Below, one piece after another: positions 34,615 through 36,747 of a DNA stretch of 36,747 nt. The translations under genes were made by a program, and so were the position numbers. The notes below the pieces were generated by a model. It was not told where the DNA came from. It worked only from the letters and a program-made list of their open reading frames with translations, and searched no databases. Numbering within the stretch: position 1 is the stretch's first letter; each line of letters starts with the position of its first letter. Origin of the DNA: Deltaproteobacteria bacterium (lineage in GTDB: Bacteria; Desulfobacterota; Desulfobulbia; Desulfobulbales; SURF-16); NCBI GenBank assembly GCA_030667965.1, contig DAOUUW010000008.1, forward strand, positions 1 through 36,747, written 5' to 3'.

Positions 34615-34905
34615 TTACAGCTCTTCAAGAAAATCAATTTTATGTCCTTCGGCAAGCTGAACTACAGCTTTCTTCCAATCAGAACGCCGGCCGATACGAG
34701 CACCGACTCTTTTCTTCTTACCGTGCATGTTCGCAGTGCGAACCTTGTCAACCTTGACATTAAACAGGTGCTCAACAGCAGATTTTATCTGTATTTTATT
34801 TGCCTTGGAATGCACTTTCATAACTATCTGATTATGCTCTTCCTGCAGAAACATACCTTTTTCAGTAAGGCATGGTTTCTTTATGACATTATATATATCA
34901 ATCAT
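34615..34905 (-). CDS. rplW: Ribosomal protein L23
   Basis: The 96-residue exit-tunnel protein forms the docking site for trigger factor and SRP. It has PCLTEKGMFLQEEHNQIVMKV and KKKRVGARIGRRSDWKKA. It overlaps the end of rplD by four bases. Confidence 0.96.
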   Translation of the reverse strand: MIDIYNVIKKPCLTEKGMFLQEEHNQIVMKVHSKANKIQIKSAVEHLFNVKVDKVRTANMHGKKKRVGARIGRRSDWKKAVVQLAEGHKIDFLEEL

Positions 34906-35525
34906 GAAAGCAACCTCTCTTCAAGCTGGCCGATGCAAGGCTGGAGAAGGATGATATTCTTGTGCAGAAGAATGTCATACACATTAACACCTTCAGTTGT
35001 CATAACCTTGTAGCCGCTAACGTTTCTTAATGACTTTTCCAAATTCTCATTCTGCCCGGGTATTACAATAAGTGCATTATCTATATTAAGCGTACCCATG
35101 ACATTGATAAAATTTTTGGTCTTGATTTCATCCATTTCAAAATTGTCAAGTACAAGCAGGCGCTCTTCAGACAAACGAGCGCTCAATGCCATTTTAAGGC
35201 CTAATTTTTTAACTTTTTTGGGCAGTTTAAACGCATAGCTGCGAGGTTTTGGTCCGAATACTGTACCGCCACCACGCCATATAGGAGATTTACGAGTCCC
35301 AGTTCGTGCGCGGCCCGTACCTTTCTGTCGCCAGGGTTTTGCGCCGCTACCACGAACTTCCCCCCTTGTCTTTGTGCAGGCATTACCAGACCGACGACTT
35401 GCCCGTTGCATCCTGACAATATCATGCAAAACATAAAGTTTTACATCAACAGCGAAAAGCGAGTCATTAAGTTCAATTTCCCCGACTTTTTCATTTTTAA
35501 TATTTAATATGCCTGTTACAGCCAT
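34902..35525 (-). CDS. rplD: Ribosomal protein L4
   Basis: The 207-residue protein has the extended tunnel loop ([22 protein letters not shown]) and the [15 protein letters not shown] segment. In E. coli L4 represses the S10 operon at its leader; that leader would lie upstream of rpsJ, where here tuf is found. Confidence 0.97.
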   Translation of the reverse strand: MAVTGILNIKNEKVGEIELNDSLFAVDVKLYVLHDIVRMQRASRRSGNACTKTRGEVRGSGAKPWRQKGTGRARTGTRKSPIWRGGGTVFGPKPRSYAFKLPKKVKKLGLKMALSARLSEERLLVLDNFEMDEIKTKNFINVMGTLNIDNALIVIPGQNENLEKSLRNVSGYKVMTTEGVNVYDILLHKNIILLQPCIGQLEERLLS

Positions 35526-35546
35526 TTTTCGGCACCTCTCAGATCT

Positions 35547-36176
35547 TTACTTAGTGAAAAACTGCAACAACCCTTTATTTGTACCGGGCAAAGACCCTTT
35601 CAGTACAATAACATTCTGTTCACTGCGAACATCAAGAATTATCACATTCTTTTTGGTGATGAGATTGTTTCCCATCCGACCAGGCATCTTTTTCCCTTTA
35701 ACAACCTTACTCGGTGTTGCACTACAGCCAATTGACCCAGGGGCACGATGAAACATTGATCCATGTGTTTTGCCACCGCCACTAAAGCCATGTCGTTTAA
35801 TAACACCCTGGAATCCGCAACCTTTAACTTTGCCACTAACATCAACAATGTCACCAACTTTAAAGAGATCGCCAGCGACAATTTCCTGACCAATCTCATA
35901 CTGGTCAGGATCTTTAACGCGAAACTCCTTTATATGATAAAAACAACCCTTACCGGCGCTTTTAAAATGTCCGATCATCGGTTTATTCTCGCGGGACTCT
36001 TTCTTTGTCCCATAACCGACCTGTATGGCATTATACCCTTCTTTTGCTTCAGTTTTTTTCTGAAGAACAACACAGGGACCCGCCTCAACAACAGTGGCGC
36101 CAATAGCAACACCATCCTCAGTATAGATGCGTGTCATGCCGATTTTTTGTCCTAAAATACCAATTGCCTTAGGCAT
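35547..36176 (-). CDS. rplC: Ribosomal protein L3
   Basis: The 209-residue protein reaches towards the peptidyl-transferase centre. It has GILGQKIGMTRIYTEDG and GGGKTHGSMFHRAPGSIG. ATG start with AGGACAG upstream. The 98-base gap to rpsJ contains a 15-base tandem duplication and no gene. Confidence 0.97.
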   Translation of the reverse strand: MPKAIGILGQKIGMTRIYTEDGVAIGATVVEAGPCVVLQKKTEAKEGYNAIQVGYGTKKESRENKPMIGHFKSAGKGCFYHIKEFRVKDPDQYEIGQEIVAGDLFKVGDIVDVSGKVKGCGFQGVIKRHGFSGGGKTHGSMFHRAPGSIGCSATPSKVVKGKKMPGRMGNNLITKKNVIILDVRSEQNVIVLKGSLPGTNKGLLQFFTK

Positions 36177-36258
36177 AGCTTCTGTCCTAGTTATGTTTAA
36201 ATCATACGCTCTTCGTGTCTGATTTTATTTGTCGTAATGTCTACCACAAAGCATCATT

Positions 36259-36288
36259 ACTACAACTTGATTTACTACAACTTGATTT
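36259..36288. repeat. 15-bp tandem duplication over the rpsJ stop codon
   Basis: ACTACAACTTGATTT occurs twice in direct succession (36259-36273 and 36274-36288). In the coding direction the last codons of rpsJ and its TAG stop are repeated exactly, the second copy lying in the 3' untranslated part. The identity of the copies implies a recent slippage event. Confidence 0.9.
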
Positions 36289-36586
36289 CTACATCCACAC
36301 CGGCTGAAAGCTCAAGCTTCATCAGAGCATCAATGGTCTGTTGAGTCGGCTCAAGAATATCAAGCAACCTGCGGTGTGTTCTCATCTCAAAAGCTTCACG
36401 TGATTTTTTATCCACATGCGGTGAGCGAAGAACACAATATTTATTTATTGAAGTAGGAAGCGGAATCGGTCCGGCAATAATTGACCCGGTCCTCTTAGCA
36501 GTATCAACTATTTCATGGGTAGACTGATCTAAAAGCTTATGATCGTACCCTTTCAACCTGATACGAATTTTCTGTGTCTGAATCAT
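36275..36586 (-). CDS. rpsJ: Ribosomal protein S10
   Basis: The 103-residue 30S and antitermination (NusE) protein has [18 protein letters not shown] and [36 protein letters not shown] start, ten bases after the tuf stop. Its 3' end is tandemly duplicated. Confidence 0.98.
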   Translation of the reverse strand: MIQTQKIRIRLKGYDHKLLDQSTHEIVDTAKRTGSIIAGPIPLPTSINKYCVLRSPHVDKKSREAFEMRTHRRLLDILEPTQQTIDALMKLELSAGVDVEIKL

Positions 36587-36596
36587 GCTCGTATCC

Positions 36597-36747
36597 TTAT
36601 TCTATAATTTCGTTAACAACACCGGCACCGACAGTACGGCCACCTTCGCGAATTGCAAAACGAAGGCCGACTTCCATGGCGATTGGTGTAATAAGAGAAC
36701 CTTCTATCGTTACGTTATCCCCGGGCATTACCATCTCTACGCCTTCA
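36597..36747 (-). CDS. tuf: Elongation factor Tu, C-terminal end (truncated by window)
   Basis: The last 49 codons of EF-Tu are visible on the minus strand: [18 protein letters not shown], followed by the invariant [16 protein letters not shown] and NEIIE before TAA. The 5' part lies beyond the window. It stands directly before rpsJ, as at the str-S10 junction. Confidence 0.95.
   Translation of the reverse strand, partial: EGVEMVMPGDNVTIEGSLITPIAMEVGLRFAIREGGRTVGAGVVNEIIE

Overview
The window looks like a chromosomal segment from an anaerobic Desulfobacterota-type bacterium (former Deltaproteobacteria, possibly Desulfobulbales-like). This is an inference from gene content: indolepyruvate:ferredoxin oxidoreductase, two phenylacetate-CoA ligases, a branched-chain amino-acid ABC transporter, a stand-alone AICAR transformylase and a compact thiamine-thiazole operon. 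No 16S rRNA or marker search could be run.

Left part (1-3000): an accessory patch. Two short elements with perfect 19-bp terminal inverted repeats and individual 8-bp target duplications (111-245 and 1977-2104) flank a two-gene module on the minus strand. The module is a small HTH-like protein followed by an overlapping nucleotidyltransferase, which resembles a type IV/AbiEii-like toxin-antitoxin pair. A 32-bp dyad sits over the ribosome-binding site of the first gene. A decayed copy of the 3' end of the neighbouring alpha/beta-hydrolase gene lies on the far side of the module.

3000-10100 (minus strand): alpha/beta hydrolase, cytosolic double-GAF histidine kinase, exported ATP-dependent DNA ligase (LigE-like), AICAR transformylase lacking the IMP cyclohydrolase half, then thiH, thiG, thiS and thiF (transcribed thiF to thiH). 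Three different palindromic repeats occupy the gaps in this run.

10371-20814 (plus strand): iorA-iorB-paaK1-ACT protein-livK-livH-livM-livG-livF-paaK2. The gene set suggests uptake of amino acids or related acids and ferredoxin-linked conversion of aryl-pyruvates to aryl-acetyl-CoA. The CoA ligases would interconvert the free acids and thioesters, and the double-ACT protein is a candidate amino-acid sensor. A bidirectional terminator separates this unit from a convergent cold-shock protein gene.

21252-36747 (minus strand): the complete S10-spc-alpha ribosomal superoperon, from the 3' end of tuf through rpsJ to rplQ, including secY, map, infA, rpmJ and rpoA but no adk, closed by an intrinsic terminator. 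Non-ATG start codons in this cluster occur only in small-subunit genes (rpsS, rpsC, rpsN, rpsE, rpsM, rpsD), while all sixteen large-subunit genes use ATG. Small hairpins lie before rpmD and between rpsC and rplP.

The features most worth follow-up are the TA-like module with its operator and flanking miniature elements, the ior-paaK-ACT-liv cluster with a tiny IS66-like inverted-repeat element abutting livH, the start-codon partition in the ribosomal superoperon, and the possible structural switch at rpmD.
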